From Trebonia sp963759545 (GTDB lineage Bacteria > Actinomycetota > Actinomycetes > Streptosporangiales > Streptosporangiaceae), in NCBI GenBank assembly GCA_963759545.1, contig CAVXAB010000049.1, positions 1 through 64,000 of the forward strand: a DNA stretch of 64,000 nucleotides, written 5' to 3'. Below are positions 34,692-41,924 of the stretch, one piece after another. Every line of letters begins with the position of its first letter. The first letter of the stretch is position 1. The notes under the pieces are model-generated. The model worked only from the letters and a program-made list of their open reading frames with translations. It was not told where the DNA came from and made no database searches. The position numbers were made by a program, and so were the translations under genes.

Positions 34692-35524
34692 CCGCCGTTC
34701 CCGCGACCGCGACCGTCGGCATCGCCCAGTGGCTGCCGGTCCCGGGCGAGACGCAGCGCAACGAGCAGACGGCCCGCACGGCGGTCGCGGACCTCGCCGC
34801 GCGCGGTGCCGACCTGGTCGTGCTGCCGGAGATGTGGCTGACCGGCTATGACCCTAGCCAGTTGGCGGAACACAGCCGCCTGGCGGCCGAGCCACTGGAC
34901 GGGCCGCTGGTCACGCGGCTGCGCACGTGGGCGAGAGAACAGTCGGTCATGTTGTGCGCCGGCACGATCCCCGAGCTGGATGGATCCGACGTGTACAACA
35001 CCGCGGTTCTCATTGACTCCGGCGGCGAGGTGCTCATGGCGCACCGCAAGGTGCACCTCTACCGGCCAGGCGGCGAGCACGTCGCCTTCGGCGCGGGCTC
35101 CTCGCTGCGTGTCGTGCAGACCTCCCGGCTCGGCCGCGTCGGCGTACTGGTCTGCTTCGACGGCGACTTCTTCGAAAGCGCGCGGACGCTGGCGCTGGCC
35201 GGAGCGGAGCTGGTGATCCTGCCCGCCGCGTACGAGACCGCGGCCGAGCGCTGGTGGGACCTCCTCTATCCCGCGCAGGCGCTGGGCAATGCCCAGTGGT
35301 GGGTCATGGCGAACCAGTGCGGCGACAACGGCAGCATCGAATTCCTCGGCGGCAGCCGCGTGATCGCGCCGGACGGTGAGGTCGTGGCCTCCCTGCCCCG
35401 GAGCGGTTCCCCCGGAGTCGAGTACCTGGTCACCGAGATCAAGCTCGCGCAGCGACTGCACGCCGCGCGCCAGGAAGCCGGCATCCTGCTCACCGACCGA
35501 CGCCCGGATGCCTACCGGCTGTAG
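34688..35524 (+). CDS. Carbon-nitrogen hydrolase (nitrilase superfamily amidase)
   Basis: 278 residues. The Glu-Lys-Cys triad is visible: Glu48 in VVLPEMWLTGYD, Lys121 in AHRKVHLYRPGG and Cys156 in GVLVCFDGDFFES. Members act on N-carbamoyl amino acids, omega-amides or simple amides. Coupled to the NCS1 permease (ATGA) and divergent from the FMO-RidA-DUF1028-M20 operon, it probably releases ammonia or carbamate from an opened ring or amide product. It has no membrane segment, so it is cytoplasmic. Confidence 0.9.
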   Translation: MTAVPATATVGIAQWLPVPGETQRNEQTARTAVADLAARGADLVVLPEMWLTGYDPSQLAEHSRLAAEPLDGPLVTRLRTWAREQSVMLCAGTIPELDGSDVYNTAVLIDSGGEVLMAHRKVHLYRPGGEHVAFGAGSSLRVVQTSRLGRVGVLVCFDGDFFESARTLALAGAELVILPAAYETAAERWWDLLYPAQALGNAQWWVMANQCGDNGSIEFLGGSRVIAPDGEVVASLPRSGSPGVEYLVTEIKLAQRLHAARQEAGILLTDRRPDAYRL

Positions 35525-35531
35525 TCCGAGG

Positions 35532-35561
35532 CCCGTTCAAAAGCAGATCATTCCGAACGGG
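35532..35561. terminator. Possible terminator after the amidase gene
   Basis: CCCGTTC (35532-35538) and GAACGGG (35555-35561) form a 7-bp stem with a 16-base loop, straddling the stop of the convergent SDR gene. Weak; no U-run. Confidence 0.35.
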
Positions 35562-36648
35562 TGCGTGGTTCCCGTGATCCGTCCCACTGCTTCCCGGGAG
35601 ATCGAGTCATTGCCCGGCGGGCGCGCCACGACTCGTAGTGGTCGAGCATGGTCTCGCGGACTGGGCGGTAGGCGAGGCCGAGTTCGTCGACGCTGCGGTG
35701 GTTGTCCACGGCGAAGCTGATGCCGAGGTGCTTAGCGATGTAGTCGGGGGTGAGTCCGAAACGCGGCCCGAGGACGCGCACGGCGGCGTCGGGCAAGTGG
35801 TGCCTGGGGATGAGCAGCCGGCGCGGGTGCCTGCTCCTGATGATCTGGGCCATCTCGTAGATGGACACCATCTCGGGCCTGGCCAGGATGTACCGGCCGG
35901 CGGCGGCCGGGTTCTCCGCCGCCCTGATGTGCGCCTGCGCCGCGTCGCGCACGTCGACGAAGGTAAAGCTGAAGCCCGGCGCGCCGTAAAAGAAGTACCC
36001 GCTCATCAGCTCGTTCATCAGGAACAGGCTGCCCGAGTCCGACACCGGGGTGAGCGAGGGCCCCAGGATCAGCCCGGGGTTAACTGTCACCATCGACCAG
36101 CGGTCCTGCGCCCCGGCCAGCTCCCAGGCGGTTTGCTCGGCCACCGTCTTGGCGTAGTGGTACGGGTTGTTCTCAGGAGTGCTGGTGGTGTTGAAGTACT
36201 CCTCGGTGAGGGTCTCGTTCTTCATGCTGAGCACGTCGGCGTAGTCGCCGAAGATGGCGCCGACGGTCGAGGTGAGGACCAGTCGCTTCACGCTCGGCGC
36301 CCGGCCGATGCCCGCGATGATGTTCCGTGTGCCTTCCACGGCCGGCTTGATCACGTCCGTGCCGGTGCTCTTGATCTGCTCGGGGAGCAGGAACGGACTG
36401 GCCACGTGGAACACGTACCGGCAGCCGTCGATCGCGGCGTCGAACGAGCCGGGCCGCAGCAGGTCAGCCTCGAAGAGCTCAAGGCGCCCCGCGCGGGCGG
36501 CGCCCAGGTGGCGCAGCGGCTCGACCTTCGCCGCGCTTGCCAGGCTGCGCACGCTCGCCCTGACCGTGTAGCCGCGGTCGAGCAGCTGGCTGACGAGGTG
36601 GGTCGCGAGGAAGCCGCTGCCGCCAGTGACCAGCACCGTGTCGGTCAT
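35548..36648 (-). CDS. NAD(P)-dependent epimerase/dehydratase-type SDR (dihydroflavonol reductase-like)
   Basis: 366 residues. The extended-SDR Rossmann motif VLVTGGSGFLATHLVSQLL is at residue 5. The active-site YHYAK is in ENNPYHYAKTVAEQTAWELA, with VLTSTVGAIFGDYADV upstream for the Ser/Thr. It ends with a DFR-like substrate domain. It reduces a carbonyl or modifies a sugar; the exact substrate is open. A SnoaL-like gene lies 33 bases upstream on the same strand, so the two are probably co-transcribed. Confidence 0.87.
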   Translation of the reverse strand: MTDTVLVTGGSGFLATHLVSQLLDRGYTVRASVRSLASAAKVEPLRHLGAARAGRLELFEADLLRPGSFDAAIDGCRYVFHVASPFLLPEQIKSTGTDVIKPAVEGTRNIIAGIGRAPSVKRLVLTSTVGAIFGDYADVLSMKNETLTEEYFNTTSTPENNPYHYAKTVAEQTAWELAGAQDRWSMVTVNPGLILGPSLTPVSDSGSLFLMNELMSGYFFYGAPGFSFTFVDVRDAAQAHIRAAENPAAAGRYILARPEMVSIYEMAQIIRSRHPRRLLIPRHHLPDAAVRVLGPRFGLTPDYIAKHLGISFAVDNHRSVDELGLAYRPVRETMLDHYESWRARRAMTRSPGKQWDGSREPRTRSE

Positions 36649-36681
36649 GAGACAGGTCCTCCCGTTCCGGCACGTGACTCG

Positions 36682-37122
36682 TCAGGGCTGGAGGTCGGTC
36701 ACTCCCTTGCCACTCGAAATGTCGAGCGGCACAGAAACCTGGTCGTGCGCGATCAGCCAGTTGCCGTCTACCTTCTGGAAGCAGAAAGTAGCACGCACCC
36801 ACATTCCGCCCGTTGCCGTCCCGTTCCTCAGCGTCCCGCTCAGCCGGCCGAAGCCGTGGCCGAACGCTACGTCATCACCCACGGTGAGCTCCAGGTCGCG
36901 AACGTCATAAGTCGCGTCCCGGAAGAACGTGAACACGTTCGACCAGTTCTTCATTTTCGCCGCTACCCCGACATGCTGCAGCGGCGGCTCGACATCGAAG
37001 GACACGACGTCCGCCGTGTAGAGCCGCTTCAGGCCCTCCAGGTCCTGGTTTCTGATTCCTTCGACAATCTTGTTGATCTGCAGCCTGATCTGGGCTTCTG
37101 CTACCTCGCGGGGCGAAGGCAT
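36682..37122 (-). CDS. SnoaL/NTF2-like protein
   Basis: 146 residues from ATG 37122 after GGAAGGA. Cystatin-like alpha+beta fold features: EAQIRLQINKIVEGIRNQDL, LYTADVVSFDVEPPLQHVGV, and the C-terminal ATFCFQKVDGNWLIAHDQVS typical of the NTF2-like superfamily (calcium/calmodulin-dependent kinase II association or ketosteroid isomerase-like). Function not assignable; it precedes the SDR gene in one transcript. Confidence 0.85.
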   Translation of the reverse strand: MPSPREVAEAQIRLQINKIVEGIRNQDLEGLKRLYTADVVSFDVEPPLQHVGVAAKMKNWSNVFTFFRDATYDVRDLELTVGDDVAFGHGFGRLSGTLRNGTATGGMWVRATFCFQKVDGNWLIAHDQVSVPLDISSGKGVTDLQP

Positions 37123-37568
37123 CGCTACCGTGTCCTTCCATCCAGTGGGGAATCTTGGCTCCTCACTAGTAGGACGACACAGCACCCGGGGATGTCAGGC
37201 CAGTGGGGCGGAACCCGCACACCGACAACCCGATCCGGAGCTGAGCCGGGATCTCGCACCCGGCACGCCCCGCGCGCTGCAGAGCGTGGCCCGCTCACGG
37301 ATGGCCGCGATGCGTGTCCAGCCTCAATGCCGTTAACTAAGCGCTCCCCGAATTCGCGCCAGGCTCGCGCGTGCCCGTTCCGTCCGGATTGTCCCGGCGA
37401 CGCCGCGGCCCGGACCATGATCATGTGGATTCCGCAGCTTATTTCGTGCGGAATCCACATGATCATGAAAATCCCGCACGATCGCGCCGCGCCTGGCGCG
37501 CGGGTCGCGTATCAGCCCGCGCATCATCATCACGCAGCACTTAAGTAAGCGACATTGCGTGTCCAGCC
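37123..37568. other. Gene-free gap holding a REP-like inverted repeat
   Basis: 446 bases with no supported gene. It contains the long inverted repeat at 37416-37467 plus an adjacent diverged copy, and the promoter of the SnoaL-like gene near its left end. The open frames here translate the repeat and look non-biological. Confidence 0.6.
37416..37478. repeat. 21-bp perfect inverted repeat with overlapping third copy (REP-like)
   Basis: Left arm 37416-37436 reads C then ATGATCATGTGGATTCCGCA; a 10-base loop follows; the right arm 37447-37467 is its exact complement. The end of the right arm starts a further copy at 37459-37478 (16 of 20 bases the same). Both its composition (AT-rich arms) and its arrangement differ from neighbouring DNA. 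It could be a REP/BIME-type element, a small transposon relic or a strong hairpin. Confidence 0.75.
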
Positions 37569-37860
37569 TTATCCCATCCGGCTCGTGAACTGGTTCATAT
37601 CGAAATAGTCCCGCCACGCGCTGATCTTGCCGCCGCTGACCTCGAAGATTCCCATGACCTGCAGCTCGAACGTCCGGCCAGGAGCTTGAATACGTCCACC
37701 CGCTCCGTCATCACGACCGGGCCATTGGCTGCGATGTTGATGACGCGGAAGTCGATGCCCTCGATGCCTGGCGGGTTAGGGCGAAGGACCGAAGCGATCG
37801 TGCCGGCAATGGCCTCCCTGCCGGTGACTGGCGTCGGCGGAATGTTATGGTAAATGCCGC
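37569..37860 (-). pseudogene. Limonene-epoxide hydrolase/SnoaL-like fragment
   Basis: Reading leftward from about 37858, one frame gives GIYHNIPPTPVTGREAIAGT, FRVINIAANGPVVMTERVDV and FK. After a shift near 37688 another frame gives PGRTFELQVMGIFEVSGGKI and SAWRDYFDMNQFTSRMG, ending at TAA 37569. W-x-D-Y-F-D-M near the end and Y-H-N-I-P near the start are typical of the limonene-1,2-epoxide hydrolase-like family. No N-terminal 30 residues or start codon can be found, so beyond the frame break the gene appears incomplete. Confidence 0.55.
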
Positions 37861-37932
37861 TTGAAGTACGGTCTGCGTCTCCATCTCTCGTATTGGGGTC
37901 GCTGGAGGTAAGGTCGGCGCCATGGGGAAACG

Positions 37933-38211
37933 GTGGAAAATCCGGACTTCCACGCCGAGTTGGCTAAGGCGGGAGGCGCCAAGGAACTGGTCAAGTTCTG
38001 GCGGTCGCCCGTCTTCAGTGAGAAATTCTCGGACGTCCCGGCGTTCCTGCTGCCCCGGTTCACGAGGCGCGGAAGCCGAGCGGGACCTCGGCCGGGTCCT
38101 GGGCCAGGCCTTCCACCAGGGATGCTCGATCGCGGACGCAGCGCTCGCCACCGGGCTCCCGCCCGGCCGGGTCGTAGCGATCGGGAAGCGCGACCGGGTC
38201 CATCAAGGTGA
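37933..38211 (+). CDS. Small hypothetical protein, probably frameshifted
   Basis: From GTG 37933 the frame reads VENPDFHAELAKAGGAKELV, KFWRSPVFSEKFSDVPAFLL and PRF, which looks like real protein. It then turns Arg/Pro-rich. In the next frame the matching stretch reads ERDLGRVLGQAFHQGCSIAD and AALATGLPPGRVVAIGKR, which resembles a helix-turn-helix. I suspect one small DNA-binding or unknown protein broken by an indel near 38070. No family recognised; the ribosome site is weak. Confidence 0.35.
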   Translation: MENPDFHAELAKAGGAKELVKFWRSPVFSEKFSDVPAFLLPRFTRRGSRAGPRPGPGPGLPPGMLDRGRSARHRAPARPGRSDREARPGPSR

Positions 38212-38212
38212 G

Positions 38213-38641
38213 TTACTCCCGCCTGAGTTCGAGCACGGGAATGGTGCGGACTCCGGCAGTTTGGCGTTCGTACTCGGCAAAGCCCGGGTAGCGCCGCGCT
38301 TGCTCGGCGTAGATGCGGTCGCGTTCGGCACCGGTCAGTTCGCGGACGGCCACCTTGTACGTCTCGGTTCCGCGTTCGATACTGCCGTCGCCCGCGGCGG
38401 CCAGGTTGTGGTACCAGTCCGGGTTGGTGGGTGCTCCGGCCTTGGTCGCGAAGACGTAGATGATGTCCGGCTCGGTGTCGTGCGGGAGGTACATCACCGG
38501 GGTCACGTGCTCCCGCGCGCTTTTGCGGCCGCGGTGATGCACCAGGACGATCGGGGCGCCTTCGAAGGTTCCCGCCAACCCTGCCCTTGTTCGCACGGAA
38601 CTCCGCGATGGTCTCGCGTTCCAGTCGAGTGGCTCGCTCAT
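38213..38641 (-). CDS. Nitroreductase/quinone reductase family, deazaflavin (F420)-dependent, Ddn-like
   Basis: About 142 residues. The core FEGAPIVLVHHRGRKSAREH, TPVMYLPHDTEPDIIYVFAT, AGAPTNPDWYHNLAAAG and the C-terminal YPGFAEYERQT match the F420H2-dependent Ddn/FGD-associated split-barrel family. Residues 10-24 in the main frame (PSRSSVRTRAGLAG) make no sense. The next frame there reads ETIAEFRANKGRVGG, exactly what the family has, so two compensating indels are present. Known members reduce quinones and nitro compounds with F420H2. It is next to an MDR quinone reductase on the same strand. Confidence 0.82.
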   Translation of the reverse strand: MSEPLDWNARPSRSSVRTRAGLAGTFEGAPIVLVHHRGRKSAREHVTPVMYLPHDTEPDIIYVFATKAGAPTNPDWYHNLAAAGDGSIERGTETYKVAVRELTGAERDRIYAEQARRYPGFAEYERQTAGVRTIPVLELRRE

Positions 38642-38658
38642 GTCGGACTCCTGTCTTG

Positions 38659-39582
38659 TTAGGGCCGCAGGACGATCTTGCCGTGGGTGTGGCGGCGTTC
38701 GAGCTCGGTGTAGGCCTCGCGGACTTGCGCCAGGGGATAGACGTTCGCGATCGGCACCTCGAGCTGGCCGTCGGCGATCAGGCCCGCCAGCTCGGCGAGC
38801 ACCGTGGCGCCCGGTCCGGCCGCTGTCCCCCCGTCGGTCTTCACCCCGTGCTTCGCGGCGGCCGCGAAATCGGCGATGGTGTCGATCCGGTCGGCCGCGA
38901 CGCCGAGGGCGAGGGCCAGCTCGACGTACCCGTCGCCGTAGGTGTCGATGAAGGCGTCCACGCCGCCGGGCGCGGCGGCCCTGATCCGGTCCGCGACGCC
39001 GTCACCGTACGCGACCGGGATCACCCCGTGGCTCTTCAGCCACTCGTGGTTGCTCCCGCTCGCCAGGCCGATGACCGTGGCCCCGGTGCGGCGCGCGAGC
39101 TGGACGGCGAGCGAGCCGACTCCGCCGGCGGCTCCGGAGATGACGACGGTCTCGCCCTCCTTGGGCTGGACGGCGTGTACCGCACCCCACGCGGTCACGC
39201 CGACGACGTACAGGCCGCCGGCTACTTCCCATGACACTTTCTCCGGCTTGCGCGTGAGGTCGCCGGCCTCGACCAGGACCAGCTCGGCCTGGGAGGCCCG
39301 GTTGTTGGAGAATCCGATCACCTCGTCGCCTGGCGAGAATCCGCCGACCCCGGCGCCGACCTCCTCGATGACCCCCGCGAGGTCGCTGCCCTGCCCGGAG
39401 GGGAACGTCGACGGGAAGATCTGCGCCACCGCCCCGGTGCGGATGGCCGCCTCGCTGGTGTTGATGCCGGCCGCCTTCACCCGTACGAGGACCTGCCCGC
39501 TCCCGGGCACCGGGCGTTGCACCTCGTCGACCCGCAACACGTCGATCCCGCCGAACTCGTCGTACCTGACCGCCTTGGGCAT
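38659..39582 (-). CDS. NADP-dependent MDR oxidoreductase (quinone oxidoreductase-like)
   Basis: 307 residues from ATG 39582 (MPKAVRYDEFGGIDVLRVDE). The GroES-like domain has GINTSEAAIRTG and PSGQGSDLAGVIEEVG. The nucleotide-binding motif is SGAAGGVGSLAVQLARRTGA near residue 145. No zinc ligands. It ends 18 bases before the Ddn-like gene begins, so the two form an operon of reductases, perhaps for detoxifying quinones or enones. Confidence 0.9.
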   Translation of the reverse strand: MPKAVRYDEFGGIDVLRVDEVQRPVPGSGQVLVRVKAAGINTSEAAIRTGAVAQIFPSTFPSGQGSDLAGVIEEVGAGVGGFSPGDEVIGFSNNRASQAELVLVEAGDLTRKPEKVSWEVAGGLYVVGVTAWGAVHAVQPKEGETVVISGAAGGVGSLAVQLARRTGATVIGLASGSNHEWLKSHGVIPVAYGDGVADRIRAAAPGGVDAFIDTYGDGYVELALALGVAADRIDTIADFAAAAKHGVKTDGGTAAGPGATVLAELAGLIADGQLEVPIANVYPLAQVREAYTELERRHTHGKIVLRP

Positions 39583-39787
39583 GCTTTCTCTCCTTCGAAT
39601 CGCTGGATCTGGCAGCTGGCCAGGGCTAGACACCCGGCCGCAGTGCACCCTTGCCGGTCGGCGTTATGGTGCGGGCGCGGACGCCGCTACCGCGGACGCG
39701 TAGTCCGGCTGTACGCCGTTAGAGCACGCCGTCCGAGTCGGTTGTCATCGTGATCTCCCCTCTGGTATCGATCAGGGCGTGTTCAGG

Positions 39788-39807
39788 CTCACCGCCGAGA
39801 CGGTGAG
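39788..39807. promoter_or_regulatory. Inverted repeat beside palindrome A
   Basis: CTCACCG-N6-CGGTGAG has perfect 7-bp arms and shares the TCACCG/CGGTGA half-site of the 17-bp palindrome that begins 6 bases further on, so it may be a second binding site. Confidence 0.45.
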
Positions 39808-39813
39808 AGGTCG

Positions 39814-39830
39814 TCACCGGATTCCGGTGA
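39814..39830. promoter_or_regulatory. 17-bp palindrome, copy A
   Basis: TCACCGGATTCCGGTGA: perfect 8-bp arms around one base, 191 bases before the methyltransferase start. Three related copies occur at 43644, 45678 and 48525, all in promoter regions of this block. Confidence 0.65.
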
Positions 39831-40020
39831 TACCGGGGAGTTACGCTCACCAGCTATCGGGAGTCCGGGGAGGGCGGCGGGTGTCGGGGTGGTTCGTTGG
39901 ACGGGCGGCGTAGCTTGGCCGCCAGGATTTCGAGGCCGCTCAACGGCACATGGTGCTGATTCGCCGTAGCAGTGATTCATCTCACGTCGCGGTACCTGCG
40001 GCACGGCAGGAGGTGAAGAT

Positions 40021-40818
40021 GTGACCGTGAACTCCTCTGATCGCCGCTACCTCCTCGACAACGCGCAGGCCGAGGCGGGCGAGCGGTTCGTCGCGCTGGC
40101 CGAGCTGTTCGACGGCGTGACGCGCGGGCACTTCGACCGCCTGGGGGTGGGGCCGGGATGGCGCTGCTGGGAGGTGGGGGCCGGAGGTCGCAGCATCCCC
40201 GAGGCGCTCGCCGCGGCCGTCCGGCCGACCGGGTACGTACTGGCGACGGACATCAACCCAGCGTGGCTGGACCCGAATGGGACCTACGAGGTACGCCGGC
40301 ACGACATCGTCGCGGATCCGCCGCCGGGGACGTTTGACCTGGTGCACGCCCGGCTCGTCCTCGTCCATGTGCCCGACCGCGCTCGAGCGCTGGCAACGAT
40401 GGTGGCGGCGCTGCGGCCCGGCGGCTGGCTTCTGGTGGAGGATGCGGACACCGAGCTGCAGCCGTTGGCGTGCCTCGACGAAAGCGGCCCGGCGCAGCGG
40501 CGAGCCAACCGGCTGCGGCGGGCCTTCCGGGAGTTGATGACACGCCGCGGCGCCGATCTGCGCTACGGCCGTACGCTGCCGAGGACGTTGCGCGAGGCCG
40601 GCCTGGTCGACGTCGCGGCGGCGGGCAGTTTCCCGGTCGGCGGGGCGGTCTGCGAGCGCCTGGAGATCGCGACGATGCGGCAGGTCCGCGCCGAGCTGGT
40701 CGCCGCCCGGCTGGCCGATGAAGCCGAGATCGACGCGCACGTCGCGGCCGTCGGCGCCGGCGAGCTCGATCTCACCCTCGCACCACTGATCTCGGCGTGG
40801 GGACGTCGCCCCGACTAA
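40021..40818 (+). CDS. Class I SAM-dependent methyltransferase
   Basis: 265 residues from GTG 40021, with AGGAGG seven bases upstream. A SAM-binding fold is indicated by WRCWEVGAGGRSIPEAL (motif I, near residue 48), GYVLATDINPAWLD (acidic loop), FDLVHARLVLVHVPDRARAL and RPGGWLLVEDADTELQPL. The following helical insert and sheet are like Methyltransf_25/11 family members. No substrate can be assigned. It is the rightmost gene of the block under palindrome A and may modify a compound exported by the nearby pumps. Confidence 0.87.
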   Translation: MTVNSSDRRYLLDNAQAEAGERFVALAELFDGVTRGHFDRLGVGPGWRCWEVGAGGRSIPEALAAAVRPTGYVLATDINPAWLDPNGTYEVRRHDIVADPPPGTFDLVHARLVLVHVPDRARALATMVAALRPGGWLLVEDADTELQPLACLDESGPAQRRANRLRRAFRELMTRRGADLRYGRTLPRTLREAGLVDVAAAGSFPVGGAVCERLEIATMRQVRAELVAARLADEAEIDAHVAAVGAGELDLTLAPLISAWGRRPD

Positions 40819-40884
40819 GGTGATCTTGGCGTGGGTTGTGATGCGGGTCACCTGCCCGCTCGTGATCGCCGGGACAGGTTCGGC

Positions 40885-41832
40885 TCAGCCGCCGAGGTGG
40901 GCCATCAGCAGGTTCGGGTCCACGCCGGTGGCGTAGGCGGCGCTTGTCACGTACACGGTGCGGCCGGACACAGCGACCGAGGACGGGCCGGAGAGGCCGT
41001 CCGCCGCGGTGAGGACGGCCCGCGGTGCAAGGCCGGGGGTGATGAGGTCAACCTGGTTCAGCCCGGGCTGCGCCGCCAGCAGGGTGTCGCCGGGGCCGGT
41101 GAAGGAGAAGTCATCGATGCTGGCCAGCCCCGTGGCGGCCACCACGGCAGGACCCGCTGTGCCGTCGGGCAGTATCGGGATACGCAGCACCGTCCCCTGT
41201 GAGCTGTTGCTCACCCACACCGATCCATCGTGGACCTTCAGGCCGTTCACGCCGAAGCCGCCGGGCGCTGTGGGCTGCAGGTCCTGGCCGCTGGCCCAGA
41301 CCTCGGCCTTCCCGCTGCGCGGCCACACTTTCCACACCGTGCCACTGTAGGAGTCGACGGTGAATAGCGTCCCGGTGCCGGGGTCGAGCGCGAGGCCGTT
41401 GAGGAACCCCGCGTCGGGCAGGGCGGCCACCGGTTCGGCGCTGCCGTTCCTGTTGACGCGCCAGATTCCCGATTGGGTGCCGCCGAGGTCGAGGTAGTTC
41501 ACGTACAGGGTTCCGCCGGAAGTCCGGGCGATGCCCGCGGCGGCGGTCGTGCCGGAGGTGGCCGCGGGCAGCGTGGCGAGGATGGTGATCTTGCCCTGCG
41601 GGGTGACCCTGGCCACCTGATGGGCGAAGGCGAACGTCACGTCCGCGTCCCCGTTGGGCTCCAGGGTGATGTTCTCCGGCTGCTGTCCTGCCGTGAAGTC
41701 GAAGTGCGCGGCGATGCGCGCGTGGGTAACGGGGAAGGAGGAGGCGAAGGCGGGAGTCGCGGATGCCGTGAAGGCGCCGGCCAAGACGAGCGCGCCGAGG
41801 CCGAGGAAGGTCTTGCGGTAGTTCCGAGGCAT
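40885..41832 (-). CDS. Secreted SMP-30/NHL-like beta-propeller protein
   Basis: 315 residues. Signal peptide (TFLGLGALVLAGAFTASATP, cleavage near AFAS) then repeated beta-propeller blades: NITLEPNGDADVTFAFAHQV, GIARTSGGTLYVNYLDLGG, FLNGLALDPGTGTLFTVDSY and GVNGLKVHDGSVWVSNSSQG. This matches SMP-30/gluconolactonase-like or ScoMcrA-type extracellular propellers, but the metal-binding Glu/Asn/Asp of true lactonases cannot be confirmed. AGGAGA precedes the ATG at 41832. A long hairpin separates it from the upstream PQQ-like gene. Confidence 0.8.
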   Translation of the reverse strand: MPRNYRKTFLGLGALVLAGAFTASATPAFASSFPVTHARIAAHFDFTAGQQPENITLEPNGDADVTFAFAHQVARVTPQGKITILATLPAATSGTTAAAGIARTSGGTLYVNYLDLGGTQSGIWRVNRNGSAEPVAALPDAGFLNGLALDPGTGTLFTVDSYSGTVWKVWPRSGKAEVWASGQDLQPTAPGGFGVNGLKVHDGSVWVSNSSQGTVLRIPILPDGTAGPAVVAATGLASIDDFSFTGPGDTLLAAQPGLNQVDLITPGLAPRAVLTAADGLSGPSSVAVSGRTVYVTSAAYATGVDPNLLMAHLGG

Positions 41833-41869
41833 GACTGAGTCTCCTGAGAGTTCGGGCCAGGGTAATCAG

Positions 41870-41913
41870 GCCGGCCGCTGGCGCCGTTCATCGAACCTGC
41901 GCCAGCGGCCGGC
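41870..41913. terminator. 15-bp-stem hairpin between the PQQ-like and SMP-30-like genes
   Basis: GCCGGCCGCTGGCGC (41870-41884) pairs exactly with 41899-41913, and the 14-base loop contains a further GTTC/GAAC mini-stem. Placed 12 bases after the PQQ-like stop, it should end most transcripts there. Confidence 0.7.
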
Positions 41914-41924
41914 ATCGGAAGACG

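Larger units (their letters stand above)
39583..40020. other. Divergent regulatory gap without a gene
   Basis: 438 bases between the leftward MDR gene and the rightward methyltransferase. It contains two adjacent inverted repeats (39788-39807 and 39814-39830) and the AGGAGG ribosome site at 40008-40013. I see no credible coding sequence. Confidence 0.6.

Noticed and set aside
35638..37548. 636-codon rightward open frame opposite the SDR and SnoaL-like genes
   Set aside because: It spans two real genes on the other strand and the REP-like repeat, and has no recognisable domain; a GC-bias shadow.
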